Assembly (NCBI RefSeq): GCF_023716925.1
Contig: NZ_JAMQQG010000001.1
Location: 19,785-83,784 of the forward strand
DNA length: 64,000 bases
Direction: 5' to 3'
Source of the DNA: Frankia sp. R82
GTDB lineage: Bacteria > Actinomycetota > Actinomycetes > Frankiales > Frankiaceae
In this document: one piece after another, positions 8,085 through 16,300 of the stretch
Layout of the letters: each line of letters opens with the position of its first letter
Numbering within the stretch: the first letter of the stretch is position 1
The notes under the pieces: model-generated
The model's database searches: none
The model's input: only the letters and a program-made list of their open reading frames with translations
What the model was told of the DNA's origin: nothing
Translations under genes and position numbers: made by a program

Positions 8085-10667
8085 GTGGCCTCGGAGTTGG
8101 AGCCGGATCCGGTCCAGGAGAAGAGTTCCGACATTTCACTTTCCTGGGGCCGCAATGTTCCGGTCATCTGGGGGAATGTTCCGCCGCGGAACAAGAATTT
8201 CACCGGGCGAGCTGATCTGCTCGTCGAGCTGCGGCGTCGGCTCGGCTCGGGCGATCTCGACGTAACCGCGGTACTACCGCACGCGCTCCAGGGTATGGGT
8301 GGGGTGGGCAAGACCCATCTCGCCATCGAATATGCCTACCAGTATCAGAACGAATACGATCTGGTCTGGTGGATCCCGGCGGACCAGCATCTGCTGGTCC
8401 GATCCCATCTCGCGGCGTTGGCTGGCCGACTCGGTCTCATGCAGCCAAGCCCGCTGCGGGTGGAGGATGCCGCGGCCGCAGTGCTGGATGCGCTGCGCCG
8501 GGGCGAACCGTACCGGCGTTGGCTGCTCATCTTTGACAATGCCGACCAGCCCGAGACCGTTCGAAGCCTCATGCCACACGGGCCCGGCCATGTTCTCGTC
8601 ACCTCGCGTAACCGGCAGTGGCAGGGCCTCGTCGATGCGCTGGAGGTCGACGTGTTCGCCCGGCAGGAGAGCCTGGAGTTTCTCCGCCGTCGGGTGCCGG
8701 GAATCAGCACTGTCGATGCGGACCAGCTCGCCGAGGAGCTCGGAGATCTTCCCCTGGCGCTGGAGCAGGCCGGCGCGCTGCAGTTCGAGGCAGGAATGGA
8801 GGTCAGCGAATATCTCGACCTGCTGCGCACCGAATCCGGAAAGGTGCTGGCCGAGAACCGACCGATGGACTATCCGGCCCCGGTCGCCGCGGCTTGGAGT
8901 CTCTCGGTCAGTCGACTCAAGGAGCAGGCTCCCTTCGCCCTCGAACTGCTCCGCCGATGTGCCTTTCTCGGTCCCGAACCGATCTCGCTGGAGATCCTGG
9001 ACCGCGGCAAGTACATTCTTGACTCCGAGTTCGGCACCGCCATGCGGGACCGTCTCCTGGTCAGCCGCGCCATGCGAGAGCTCGGCCGGTACGCCCTCGC
9101 CCGTATCGACCCAAGCCGCAAGACCGTCCAGGTCCACCGGCTCGTCCAGAAAATGATCGGCAATGACCTTTCGGACGAGGAGCGGCGCCGGCTGCGCGCG
9201 GAGGTCCATCAACTGCTGATTGCGGCCGACCCGGATGACCCCGGCGACCCGGAGAAATGGCCACACTTCGCCAAACTGCTGCCACACATCGTGCCGTCCG
9301 AGGTCTACACCGCCCATTCTGTGCCAGGACGCCAGCTGCTCGAGCACATTGTCGGCTATCTCTTCGCCGTGGGCGACTTCACCACCGGCCTGGCCGAGGC
9401 GGACCGCGCCCTCGCCCGCTGGATGGCCGACTCCGGCAGCCACAATCCTGATGTGCTCGTCCTGCAGGGCATCAAGGCCGACATTCTCTGGGCGCTCGGC
9501 CGATACGAGGAAGCCTACGAGCTGCGCCGGCCGACGCTGGATGCCATCACCGACGTCCTCGACGCGGACCACGAGGAAACCCTCGTCATCCTGAACGGCC
9601 ACAGTGCGGACCTGCGCGCACGAGGCGATTTCCAGGGGGCACGCGATCTGGACGAGGATTCCCTGGATCGACACCGTCGCGTGTTCGGCGACGACAACCG
9701 CACCTTCAATGCGGCCAACAACCTGGCCATCGACTACAGCATGACCAGCGCTTACGAAGCCGCACTGGAACTGTGCCAGCAGACCCTGACCGAACGGCGG
9801 AACCTGTTCGGCCGTGACGACCACTGGTGGGTCGCGTTCCAGGTGGCGGCGCTCGCCCGCTGCGAGCGGCAGGCGGGCCAGTACCTGAAAGCCGTGAGCA
9901 CCGCGGAACAGGCCTATCTGATCTACCTCGACCTGGTCGGTCGTCAGGTCCTGCCGCAGGACCACGTCCATGTACTTCTCCAGGCGAAAGATCTTTCGGT
10001 GGCCCGCCGGAAGGCCGGACGTTTCACCGAGGCCCTCGACCTCGCCGAGGTGGTGTACGCCCGGTACACGGACAGCCGGCAGTTCGGAGCTGGGCACCCG
10101 GACACTCTGGCCGCCGGAATCAACCTGGGTAACGCACAACGAGTCGCTGGCGATGCACAGGAGGCAGCCGACCGGATCGAAAAGACCGTGCAGCGTTACC
10201 GGGAGGTTCTTGGTCCAGATCATCCCTTCACCTATGGCTGCGATCTGAACCTCGCGCTGATTCACCGCCAGCTCGGGCGGGTCGAAGAGGCCCAACAGCT
10301 CCTGAAGCACGCTCTTTCCGGACTGGAGCGGCGCCTCGGCAGCGGCCATCACTACACCCTCACCTGTGTCACTAACCTGGCAACGGTGCGGGCGAGTCTC
10401 GGCGCTACCGACGAGGCACTGGTCATGGGTGAAGGAGCATTGCAGAGTTTTCGGGATCTGCTGGGGCCGGATCACCCGCACACCCTGGTCTGTGCGACCA
10501 ACCTTGCGCTCGACATGGCAGCGACGGGCCACGATGAGAAGGCCCAGGTTCTGACCGACGAGACGATGCGGCGATACCGTCGGGTCCTCGGTGAATCCCA
10601 TCCGGACGTTCTGGCCGGGTTGCGCGGCGAACGCCTTGATTTCGATTTCGAGCCGCCCCCGCTCTGA
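8085..10667 (+). CDS. FxsT-like NB-ARC/TPR protein (short form)
   Basis: An 860-residue STAND protein matching the FxSxx-COOH system tetratricopeptide repeat family. It begins directly with the conserved WGNVPPRNKNFTGR lead-in, then an NB-ARC module: P-loop GMGGVGKT (residues 70-77), Walker B RRWLLIFDNAD (about 144-154), VLVTSRNRQW, and GDLPLALEQAGA. From about residue 420 there are repeated TPR units with the kinesin-light-chain-like spacing GxDHPxTLxxxxNLA. It ends RGERLDFDFEPPPL, matching the end of the large FxsT at 20301 (RGERVDLEIDPPPP). It lacks the MinD-like and TIR-like N-terminal modules of that protein. GTG at 8085 has GGGGG 6 bases upstream; an in-frame TTG at 8070 is less likely. 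A role as NTP-dependent sensor or scaffold is inferred. Confidence 0.85.
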   Translation: MASELEPDPVQEKSSDISLSWGRNVPVIWGNVPPRNKNFTGRADLLVELRRRLGSGDLDVTAVLPHALQGMGGVGKTHLAIEYAYQYQNEYDLVWWIPADQHLLVRSHLAALAGRLGLMQPSPLRVEDAAAAVLDALRRGEPYRRWLLIFDNADQPETVRSLMPHGPGHVLVTSRNRQWQGLVDALEVDVFARQESLEFLRRRVPGISTVDADQLAEELGDLPLALEQAGALQFEAGMEVSEYLDLLRTESGKVLAENRPMDYPAPVAAAWSLSVSRLKEQAPFALELLRRCAFLGPEPISLEILDRGKYILDSEFGTAMRDRLLVSRAMRELGRYALARIDPSRKTVQVHRLVQKMIGNDLSDEERRRLRAEVHQLLIAADPDDPGDPEKWPHFAKLLPHIVPSEVYTAHSVPGRQLLEHIVGYLFAVGDFTTGLAEADRALARWMADSGSHNPDVLVLQGIKADILWALGRYEEAYELRRPTLDAITDVLDADHEETLVILNGHSADLRARGDFQGARDLDEDSLDRHRRVFGDDNRTFNAANNLAIDYSMTSAYEAALELCQQTLTERRNLFGRDDHWWVAFQVAALARCERQAGQYLKAVSTAEQAYLIYLDLVGRQVLPQDHVHVLLQAKDLSVARRKAGRFTEALDLAEVVYARYTDSRQFGAGHPDTLAAGINLGNAQRVAGDAQEAADRIEKTVQRYREVLGPDHPFTYGCDLNLALIHRQLGRVEEAQQLLKHALSGLERRLGSGHHYTLTCVTNLATVRASLGATDEALVMGEGALQSFRDLLGPDHPHTLVCATNLALDMAATGHDEKAQVLTDETMRRYRRVLGESHPDVLAGLRGERLDFDFEPPPL

Positions 10668-10687
10668 GCTCCTCCCGCGTGGAGCTC
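10666..10687. terminator. Hairpin between convergent genes
   Basis: GAGCTCC (10666-10672) pairs perfectly with GGAGCTC (10681-10687) across an 8-nt loop. It overlaps the stop codon of the FxsT-like gene and lies just before the end of the convergent HExxH gene. There is no T-tract, which is common for actinobacterial terminators. Confidence 0.5.
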
Positions 10688-10696
10688 GCTCGCGAC

Positions 10697-12739
10697 TCAG
10701 GGAACCCGGCCCACGGATCCGCGTGGGACCGGCAGCCAGGCAGCGAGGGCCTCGGGGTCGACCCGGGTCCCGGTGAGGTTCTCAATGCCGTGATACACCG
10801 CGCGGACCAGTTCTGGTCGTTCCAGTAGCCGGCGGCCTGCGGCCGACGGGACGTCCCGCAGGCACAGGACGAGCCCGGCCCACGCGTCGAGATGGTCCGG
10901 ATTCTGGGCTATTTCCTTTTTATATGCATGGGCGGCCACATCCAGTTGGTCGAAGCCGAAGGCCAGATCGGCCGGGGAAACCGCGGGGTCGACGTGCCGG
11001 TCGTCGAGGCTCCCACCCATCTCAGCTGCACCGCTTTCCACCCCGTTCATCCCGGTAGCCTTGAACCCGGTCGGGTCGGCCAGCCGCCGGTGGATCAGGG
11101 CCAGGCGGGTGTTATGCACGAGGCCGCGGGCCGCCGGCACCGTCGTCGTACGGATCATCAGATCGGGCACGGCGGTTCCGTCCACCCATGCCTGAGCCAG
11201 ACGGTCAACCTGTTCGGGCGCCGGTTCCAGATTGCGCAGTCGCCACAGCAGACGGGTGTCGGCGATCACCTGGTGAGCAAGCCGCAGCGGCACAGCCGGC
11301 ACCGTCGTCCGTCGGTAGGCGGCAGCCGCGCTCTGCATACCTGCCACGAACCGCCGACCCAGCGGGGTCAGCTCGCCCGATGCCCGGACCTCGACGACAA
11401 CCCGCCAGACTTCCTCTCGCCAGCGGGCGAACTCGAAGTGAGCGTGATTCGATCCCGCGTCAAGACGGCGGCAGGAGTCCCACAGGCCAACGAGACCGAG
11501 GAATGCATATGCTCCCTGCAACAATCCGGACAGCGGCCGAGGATCGCTGCGCCACGGCGCATAGAACAACCGGCTGCTCCCACTGTCGAAAAGATCCACG
11601 AGATCCAGTAGGGCAGAGAGCTTGCTGTGCTGGAACTCATGAACCAGGGCGGCCGCGAAGGAGAAACCGTCCTTGGGGAGAGTCATCGCCGGCCCGCCAA
11701 AGGCCTCGCCCGACGACGCGCTCAGCTCCGCTTCCCGATCCGTCGGCCGCAACGGAAAGATTGCGGCCATGCCGCTGCCAATCGCCATGGCGCGCTGCGG
11801 GTCTGCCTCGGACAGCAGCCGCCATCCTTCGGTGAGCCGCTGTTGCCAGAGCTCGGCTGGTTCGCCGGCACCGCTGGATGCCACAGGAAGATCAAGCATC
11901 AACCGCGCCGGGTCAAGATCGTCTAAGACGATGGCGAGCTGGGCGGTGCCTGCCCCTGCGACGAGTCGGCGGACCGGGATAAAGCCGACCCGCGGCCCGT
12001 CCGGGATCCCCGTGGTCACCAACCCGCTGCCGGCCGGCCCCGCACCATCCGCTCCCACGTCGTCCGGCCCGGTGGCGTCTGGCGCTGTGCCGTCGGGCAC
12101 CATCACGACCGAAGCGATCGCGGCAGGCAGCGGCGTGACACCCGGCGCCGGTTCGCTGCCGGGCCGGCCCGCAGGAAGCGGGACGGTGCTCGAGGCATCC
12201 GTCTGAATGATCGCCACACCCGGCGCCGCCGACAGCCGCATGACCCCGTCAGTCATGCTGGCCCTCGCCCAACCAGAGAAAGTTGCTGTTATCAGCCCAC
12301 AGCCCGGCAGATACAGGCCGCCGTCCCGCAGCACAACCGTGACCTCCGCGGTGACACCGCTGCGCAGGGCTGCGACGGCGGCGAGCGCGCCCAGTCCCGC
12401 AAGGTCCTCCTCCAAGGGCACCGAGGCGGACACCGAACCACGCAACCGCCGCAGGCAGTGCATCGACCACAACCCGACGCCCGGTGACAGCAGGAGTGCG
12501 TCGACCACTGCCTGCGACCGCTGCTGTGCCTGTGCGAGTACGGCATAACTATGCGCCACATCGCTTCGTGCCAGCAGGGCCGGGGCGCGCTGGGCCGTAT
12601 CGTCCATGAGTGCACGCAGCACCAGTAGGCGACGGCTGAGCTGCGTCGCCCACAGCATCCGGACAATCTCCGGTCCGCCGCCGCCGTGGGCGAGCTCGTC
12701 GAAGGCCGCGCCCGGCAGCCGATGCCATCGCATGTTCAC
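10697..12739 (-). CDS. HExxH-motif peptide-modification protein of the FxSxx locus
   Basis: A 680-residue protein with a single HEFQH motif near residue 366, in LVHEFQHSKLSALLDLVDLF. This matches the HExxH-domain family repeatedly found beside FxsB maturases. Members are thought to act on the precursor; some relatives are described as 2-oxoglutarate-dependent peptide hydroxylases rather than proteases. Here only the motif and neighbourhood support this. The opening MRWHRLPGAAFDELAHGG resembles the family N-terminus. GTG at 12739 overlaps the stop of fxsB (GTGA), indicating translational coupling; ATG at 12733 is the alternative. Third gene of the operon fxsA-fxsB-HExxH. Confidence 0.85.
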   Translation of the reverse strand: MNMRWHRLPGAAFDELAHGGGGPEIVRMLWATQLSRRLLVLRALMDDTAQRAPALLARSDVAHSYAVLAQAQQRSQAVVDALLLSPGVGLWSMHCLRRLRGSVSASVPLEEDLAGLGALAAVAALRSGVTAEVTVVLRDGGLYLPGCGLITATFSGWARASMTDGVMRLSAAPGVAIIQTDASSTVPLPAGRPGSEPAPGVTPLPAAIASVVMVPDGTAPDATGPDDVGADGAGPAGSGLVTTGIPDGPRVGFIPVRRLVAGAGTAQLAIVLDDLDPARLMLDLPVASSGAGEPAELWQQRLTEGWRLLSEADPQRAMAIGSGMAAIFPLRPTDREAELSASSGEAFGGPAMTLPKDGFSFAAALVHEFQHSKLSALLDLVDLFDSGSSRLFYAPWRSDPRPLSGLLQGAYAFLGLVGLWDSCRRLDAGSNHAHFEFARWREEVWRVVVEVRASGELTPLGRRFVAGMQSAAAAYRRTTVPAVPLRLAHQVIADTRLLWRLRNLEPAPEQVDRLAQAWVDGTAVPDLMIRTTTVPAARGLVHNTRLALIHRRLADPTGFKATGMNGVESGAAEMGGSLDDRHVDPAVSPADLAFGFDQLDVAAHAYKKEIAQNPDHLDAWAGLVLCLRDVPSAAGRRLLERPELVRAVYHGIENLTGTRVDPEALAAWLPVPRGSVGRVP

Positions 12740-13992
12740 CGGGCATGGACCCGCGCGCGTTCAAGGTCATGACGGACGCGTGCATCGATGTGCGTGATCA
12801 GGGCGAGCAGATCGGGACAGTAGACCGATCTGTTGCGAAACCCGTCGCCGCGACGGTACCGATGCGGATAGAAGCCACCGCCACAGACGTTGCGCACTCT
12901 ACACTCGCCGCACTGCTCCCCCAGCGCCGCGCGGCCGATCTGGCGGGCAATCACGCCGGGATGGCGCAGTGCCTGGTCGAACCCGTCATTCAGCACGTTC
13001 AGGCCGGTGGAAGCCGCACCGTGATAGGCCGACTTGAGCGCATCCACCTGTTCGATGGAGCCATCCGATTCGACCACGATCACCGTGGACGGAGAGAGAC
13101 CCACCGTCTCGAGCCGGCTGTGCCCACCGAGCAGCAGCACCATGATCTCCTGAAAGATCCGAATTTCGACCTCCTCGCCCGCCGCGTCATACCACCGGTC
13201 GAACAACGGGACCAGCCAGTCCGCATAGGGGGTGAGCTGCTCGTCCGCGGGGCGCCCGGGCGGGCGGACCGTCCAGTTTCCGTGCGGCAGGAGGAAGTCG
13301 ACGGCCGGTGGCTCCCACGTGAGCAGGCTTTCGTAGACCTCGAGCGGATCCGACAACGGATCGATGACACCAAGCAGCCCGGCGAAGACGGGCCGAAACC
13401 GGGCCGAGGTCAGCCGATGCAGACCTGCGGTCGTCTCCCGTAGACTGTCCGCACCATCGTGACGCGGTCGCCGCCGGTTGTGGTGTGTCAGGGCACCGTC
13501 CAGACTCACCCCGACCTGGATGTTCTCGGCCAGGCAGGCCTCGAGAATCCGATCGCTCATCAGCGTGCCGTTGGTCTGGACGCTGAACTGAACGGAAACG
13601 AAAGGCTCAACGACATCGCGGAAAGTCCGGGCGACCGCGCGAAGAGAGTCTGCGCCGGCCAGCAGCGGCTCACCGCCGTGCAGGACGATCTCGACCGACT
13701 CGAGGCCGTGTCGTTGAGCATGATCTAGAATCTTGCCGGCCGTTACCGTGACGATTTCCTCGCTCATCGCCACAGGCTGGTCACGCCAGCTCTCGTCGAC
13801 CTGACTGTAAACATAGCAATAGGTACACGACAGATTGCAGCGGCTTCGGACCTTGAGGACGAACTGCCGGAATGGCGTCGGCACCCACCCGGCCGACCGG
13901 GGTGCGAGGTGACCGGGCACACCGTATGGCCAGCCGACCGCGGCGCCAGTGTCCATGTGTGGTGTCACAGAGGTGTTTCGAACTGCCGTCAA
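12736..13992 (-). CDS. fxsB: FxsB-type cyclophane-forming radical SAM/SPASM peptide maturase
   Basis: A 418-residue radical SAM enzyme. The cluster-binding CxxxCxxC is CNLSCTYCY (Cys 52, 56, 59), preceded by PFRQFVLKVRSRC, the usual lead-in for FxsB-type enzymes. HGGEPLLAG is the SAM-contacting GGEP motif. A C-terminal SPASM-like region (CGECRVRNVCGGGFYPHRY, then YCPDL) would bind an auxiliary cluster. FxsB relatives crosslink an aromatic side chain to a nearby residue in the FxS motif of the precursor, giving a three-residue cyclophane. The start is uncertain: TTG at 13992 overlaps the precursor stop (TTGA), with GTG 13968 and ATG 13956 as alternatives and no clear SD, which fits coupled translation. 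Confidence 0.9.
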   Translation of the reverse strand: MTAVRNTSVTPHMDTGAAVGWPYGVPGHLAPRSAGWVPTPFRQFVLKVRSRCNLSCTYCYVYSQVDESWRDQPVAMSEEIVTVTAGKILDHAQRHGLESVEIVLHGGEPLLAGADSLRAVARTFRDVVEPFVSVQFSVQTNGTLMSDRILEACLAENIQVGVSLDGALTHHNRRRPRHDGADSLRETTAGLHRLTSARFRPVFAGLLGVIDPLSDPLEVYESLLTWEPPAVDFLLPHGNWTVRPPGRPADEQLTPYADWLVPLFDRWYDAAGEEVEIRIFQEIMVLLLGGHSRLETVGLSPSTVIVVESDGSIEQVDALKSAYHGAASTGLNVLNDGFDQALRHPGVIARQIGRAALGEQCGECRVRNVCGGGFYPHRYRRGDGFRNRSVYCPDLLALITHIDARVRHDLERARVHAR

Positions 13993-14162
13993 CCGCCAAG
14001 GTGAATGCGGGAGCTGAACCCGCTGGACGGAGCCTCCCGCTGCATCGCCTCACGGCAGACACGCAGCTGGGCGGAACGCAATCGTGGGTTACGCGCTTCT
14101 TCCTCCGAGGGGAGCCTGGTCACCCAGGGCTGGTACGTATCGATGTCGGACGACTCGTTCAC
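13989..14162 (-). CDS. fxsA: FxsA-like RiPP precursor peptide with extended C-terminus
   Basis: A 57-residue peptide directly upstream of and overlapping fxsB. GTG at 14162 is strongly supported by GGAGGAGG 7 bases upstream. The N-terminal part is charged and leader-like (TRLPSEEEARNPRLRSAQL), and the C-terminus reads SSGFSSRIHLGG. The FxS core (FSS, residues 49-51) is the expected substrate of FxsB, with the HExxH protein as a possible second tailoring enzyme. In the family as named, FxSxx is the exact C-terminus; here four residues (HLGG) follow FSSRI. Position, SD, size and the FxS motif support the call; the modification is inferred. Confidence 0.8.
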   Translation of the reverse strand: MNESSDIDTYQPWVTRLPSEEEARNPRLRSAQLRVCREAMQREAPSSGFSSRIHLGG

Positions 14163-14571
14163 CCGTGGACCTCCTCCGCCGTCCAGGTCCTCCAATCTAT
14201 CCCGGCCGACGGTGTGGCGCGCGCATTCCGATCGACCGGGTCCGGCGGGCGCAACGGCGATGCCCGTCCGTGGACCGGTGGTCGACCGGGCGTGGGAACC
14301 CGTCGTTCGCCGGTTTCGCCTGCCCGCACCGGGCCGGGTGGCGATGCTCGTGGGCCGCTCGGAGTGCCGGAGCGCAACGGTTGCAGGATCCCCGACGGCC
14401 GTCCAACCGGCTCGCCGCCGCCCGATCGATGCAATCATCGGGAGGACAACGAACGCGGACGAGAGGCCGGGACGTAGACTCTCTTCGCACTTAGTAGTGA
14501 GAGTAAGGGGCCGAGCGCACGGTACTCCGGGATGACTCGATCCACCGCACCGGGAAGACAGGGGGTACCGG
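14163..14571. other. Divergent intergenic region between fxsA and fxsC operons
   Basis: A 409-bp region that should hold promoters for both the fxsA-fxsB-HExxH operon and the fxsC-fxsT operon. The relatively AT-rich core is at about 14473-14510 and contains the inverted repeat at 14478-14504. I see no gene in it. Confidence 0.5.
14478..14504. promoter_or_regulatory. Inverted repeat, candidate operator
   Basis: ACTCTC (14478-14483) and GAGAGT (14499-14504) form a perfect 6-bp inverted repeat with a 15-nt spacer in the AT-richest part of the divergent fxs promoter region. It could be a regulator site. The arms are short, so chance is possible. Confidence 0.3.
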
Positions 14572-14667
14572 GTGGCAAACAAGATCGACAGAATCCTCCG
14601 GCAGGATTCACCGTCGCGGTCGGGAAAGAACGGCGGCGGCGAATCCACGGCCCGTGACCGCCGCTGA
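14572..14667 (+). CDS. Possible 31-residue leader peptide overlapping fxsC
   Basis: GTG at 14572 has a strong AGGGGG 6 bases upstream and opens a 31-codon frame whose stop (14665-14667) lies inside the start of fxsC in another frame. The peptide begins MANKIDRILRQD and is basic and Ser/Gly-rich, with no recognised family. The fxsC GTG itself lacks an SD, so this frame may deliver ribosomes to it. Confidence 0.4.
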   Translation: MANKIDRILRQDSPSRSGKNGGGESTARDRR

Positions 14668-16300
14668 GCCCGTGGCGGCGGGCGAGCCACCGCTCTACTT
14701 CTTTATCAGCTACGCTCGGCCGGACAGCAACGACGGCACCTTCCTCCTGCGCTTCTTCCGAGACCTACGTCACGAGGTCAGGGTGCGCTGTGGCCACGCC
14801 CGGGCCGAGGAGGTCGGTTTTCTCGACCGGTCGAGCCTGCGGCCGGGGGACGACTGGTCGGCGGAGCTCGTCGCCGCGCTGGCTCGGGCGCGGACCTTTG
14901 TCGCGATCTGCTCGCCCACCTTCTTCGCCAGTGAGAACTGCGGACGCGAGTGGGAGTTCTTCGACGACCGGCTTCGGCAGCTCGAAGAGAAAGGAAGCAG
15001 TCGCGCTCCGCTCATCCTGCCGATTATGTGGATCCCGATGCACCCGCCGCCCATCCTCGCCGAGCTGCAGTACAGCCACGAGGACCTGGGCGCGGACTAC
15101 GCCCGCTACGGCCTGCGGTACCTGCTGCAGCTGAAGCGCAACCGGGACCAGTACCAGCACTTTCTCGTGATGTTGGCGGACCGCATAGTCGAGCTCGCCC
15201 TGGCCATAGAGCTTCCGCCGTTGACGGATCTTCCGCACTTTCCGGAGATCGGCAACGCATTCGAACGGCGGGACCGGCGCTCCGGCCGCCCCGGCTCCGC
15301 AGAGCCTTCCGGACCGAGGCCTGCGGAACTGATGCCTTCGGGCTCGACAGCCGCGGAGCCGATGCTTCCGGGGTTGACCCGGCGGCCCCGCGCGGAGGCG
15401 GGTGGAGAAGCCGCGGCGCAGGAGGCCCGGCCGGACCCGGAGGACGCAGCGGCACCGGGCTCGATCGGCGGCGCTCGCGGCGAGATGACAGCCACGGCCG
15501 ACCAGGTTGGCGGCGCGCAGTCCACCAGCCAGGACCAGGAAACGGACACCGAGCAGGAGCACGCCGTCGGGGACCCGGCTACCGAAAAACCCACCGGTGG
15601 ACCAGTGGAGGGGTATTCTGACAACCATGGTCGGCAGTTGCCACCCGTCGACACCAAAGACCGGCTCGCGAGTCTCGGCATGGTAAGTGGAGTCAGCGGG
15701 CCGAAGCGCGTCACTTTCGTGCTGGTGGTCACTTCCAGCAGCCAGCTCGCCAACGTGCGACAGCACCTTGTCTACTATGGGCACGACTTCGCCGACTGGA
15801 AGCCCTACCACCCGCACCCCGATCGGCGGGTCTGCGTTGCGGCGCAATTTGTCGCTGCCCGCCAGGAGATGGAATCCCGGATCGAGATGCTCACCCCGAG
15901 CGTTGTCGGCCTGCTCGAACAGTCACGGAATAACAACGAGGTTGTCGTCTTCATCATCGATGTGTGGACGGCGACGATGGAACCTTTTCGCTCCGAGCTG
16001 CGCGCGTACGACCGGAGAAACGAGCCGACCACCGGTGTCATGGTGCCGTGGAATCCGGACGACGAAGAGACGCGGGAGCATCACGATCGGTTGCGGGCCG
16101 AGCTCGCCGAGACCCTGTCGAACAACATGATCCGGTTGGACGGTCTTTTTCAGGACGAGGTCACCGCGCACCAGTTCGAAGAGGCGCTGGCGAAGATTAT
16201 CGCCGGCATACAGGCGCGTATCTTCGCCCGGAAGAGAGCCTTTCGCCGTCCGGCGGGCTCTCGTCCCCGCCCGCGCCCGTCGATCGAAGGGCCGCGGTGA
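14654..16300 (+). CDS. fxsC: FxsC, TIR-like protein of the FxSxx system
   Basis: A 548-residue protein in three parts. Residues about 13-165 form a TIR-like domain: LYFFISYARPDSNDG, then GFLDRSSLRPGDDW, ARTFVAICSPTFFASENCGREWEFF. Residues about 200-345 are a Pro/Glu/Ala/Gln-rich linker. Residues about 355-530 are the family-specific C-terminal domain (RVTFVLVVTSSSQLANVRQ, VVVFIIDVWTATMEPFRSEL). FxsC proteins accompany FxsA/FxsB/FxsT; whether the TIR-like domain has NADase activity or only mediates contacts is unknown. GTG at 14654 is the first start after an in-frame stop and has no SD; coupling to the short ORF at 14572 is likely. The stop overlaps the fxsT start (GTGA). Confidence 0.85.
   Translation: MTAAEPVAAGEPPLYFFISYARPDSNDGTFLLRFFRDLRHEVRVRCGHARAEEVGFLDRSSLRPGDDWSAELVAALARARTFVAICSPTFFASENCGREWEFFDDRLRQLEEKGSSRAPLILPIMWIPMHPPPILAELQYSHEDLGADYARYGLRYLLQLKRNRDQYQHFLVMLADRIVELALAIELPPLTDLPHFPEIGNAFERRDRRSGRPGSAEPSGPRPAELMPSGSTAAEPMLPGLTRRPRAEAGGEAAAQEARPDPEDAAAPGSIGGARGEMTATADQVGGAQSTSQDQETDTEQEHAVGDPATEKPTGGPVEGYSDNHGRQLPPVDTKDRLASLGMVSGVSGPKRVTFVLVVTSSSQLANVRQHLVYYGHDFADWKPYHPHPDRRVCVAAQFVAARQEMESRIEMLTPSVVGLLEQSRNNNEVVVFIIDVWTATMEPFRSELRAYDRRNEPTTGVMVPWNPDDEETREHHDRLRAELAETLSNNMIRLDGLFQDEVTAHQFEEALAKIIAGIQARIFARKRAFRRPAGSRPRPRPSIEGPR

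Noticed and set aside
7469..8326. Long minus-strand frames across the divergent control region
   Set aside because: Translations are low-complexity, run into the FxsT-like coding sequence, and lack SDs; the region is better explained as regulatory.
8274..10601. 775-codon open frame antisense to the short FxsT gene
   Set aside because: High-GC codon bias leaves the opposite strand open; the plus strand carries the P-loop, Walker B and TPR motifs.
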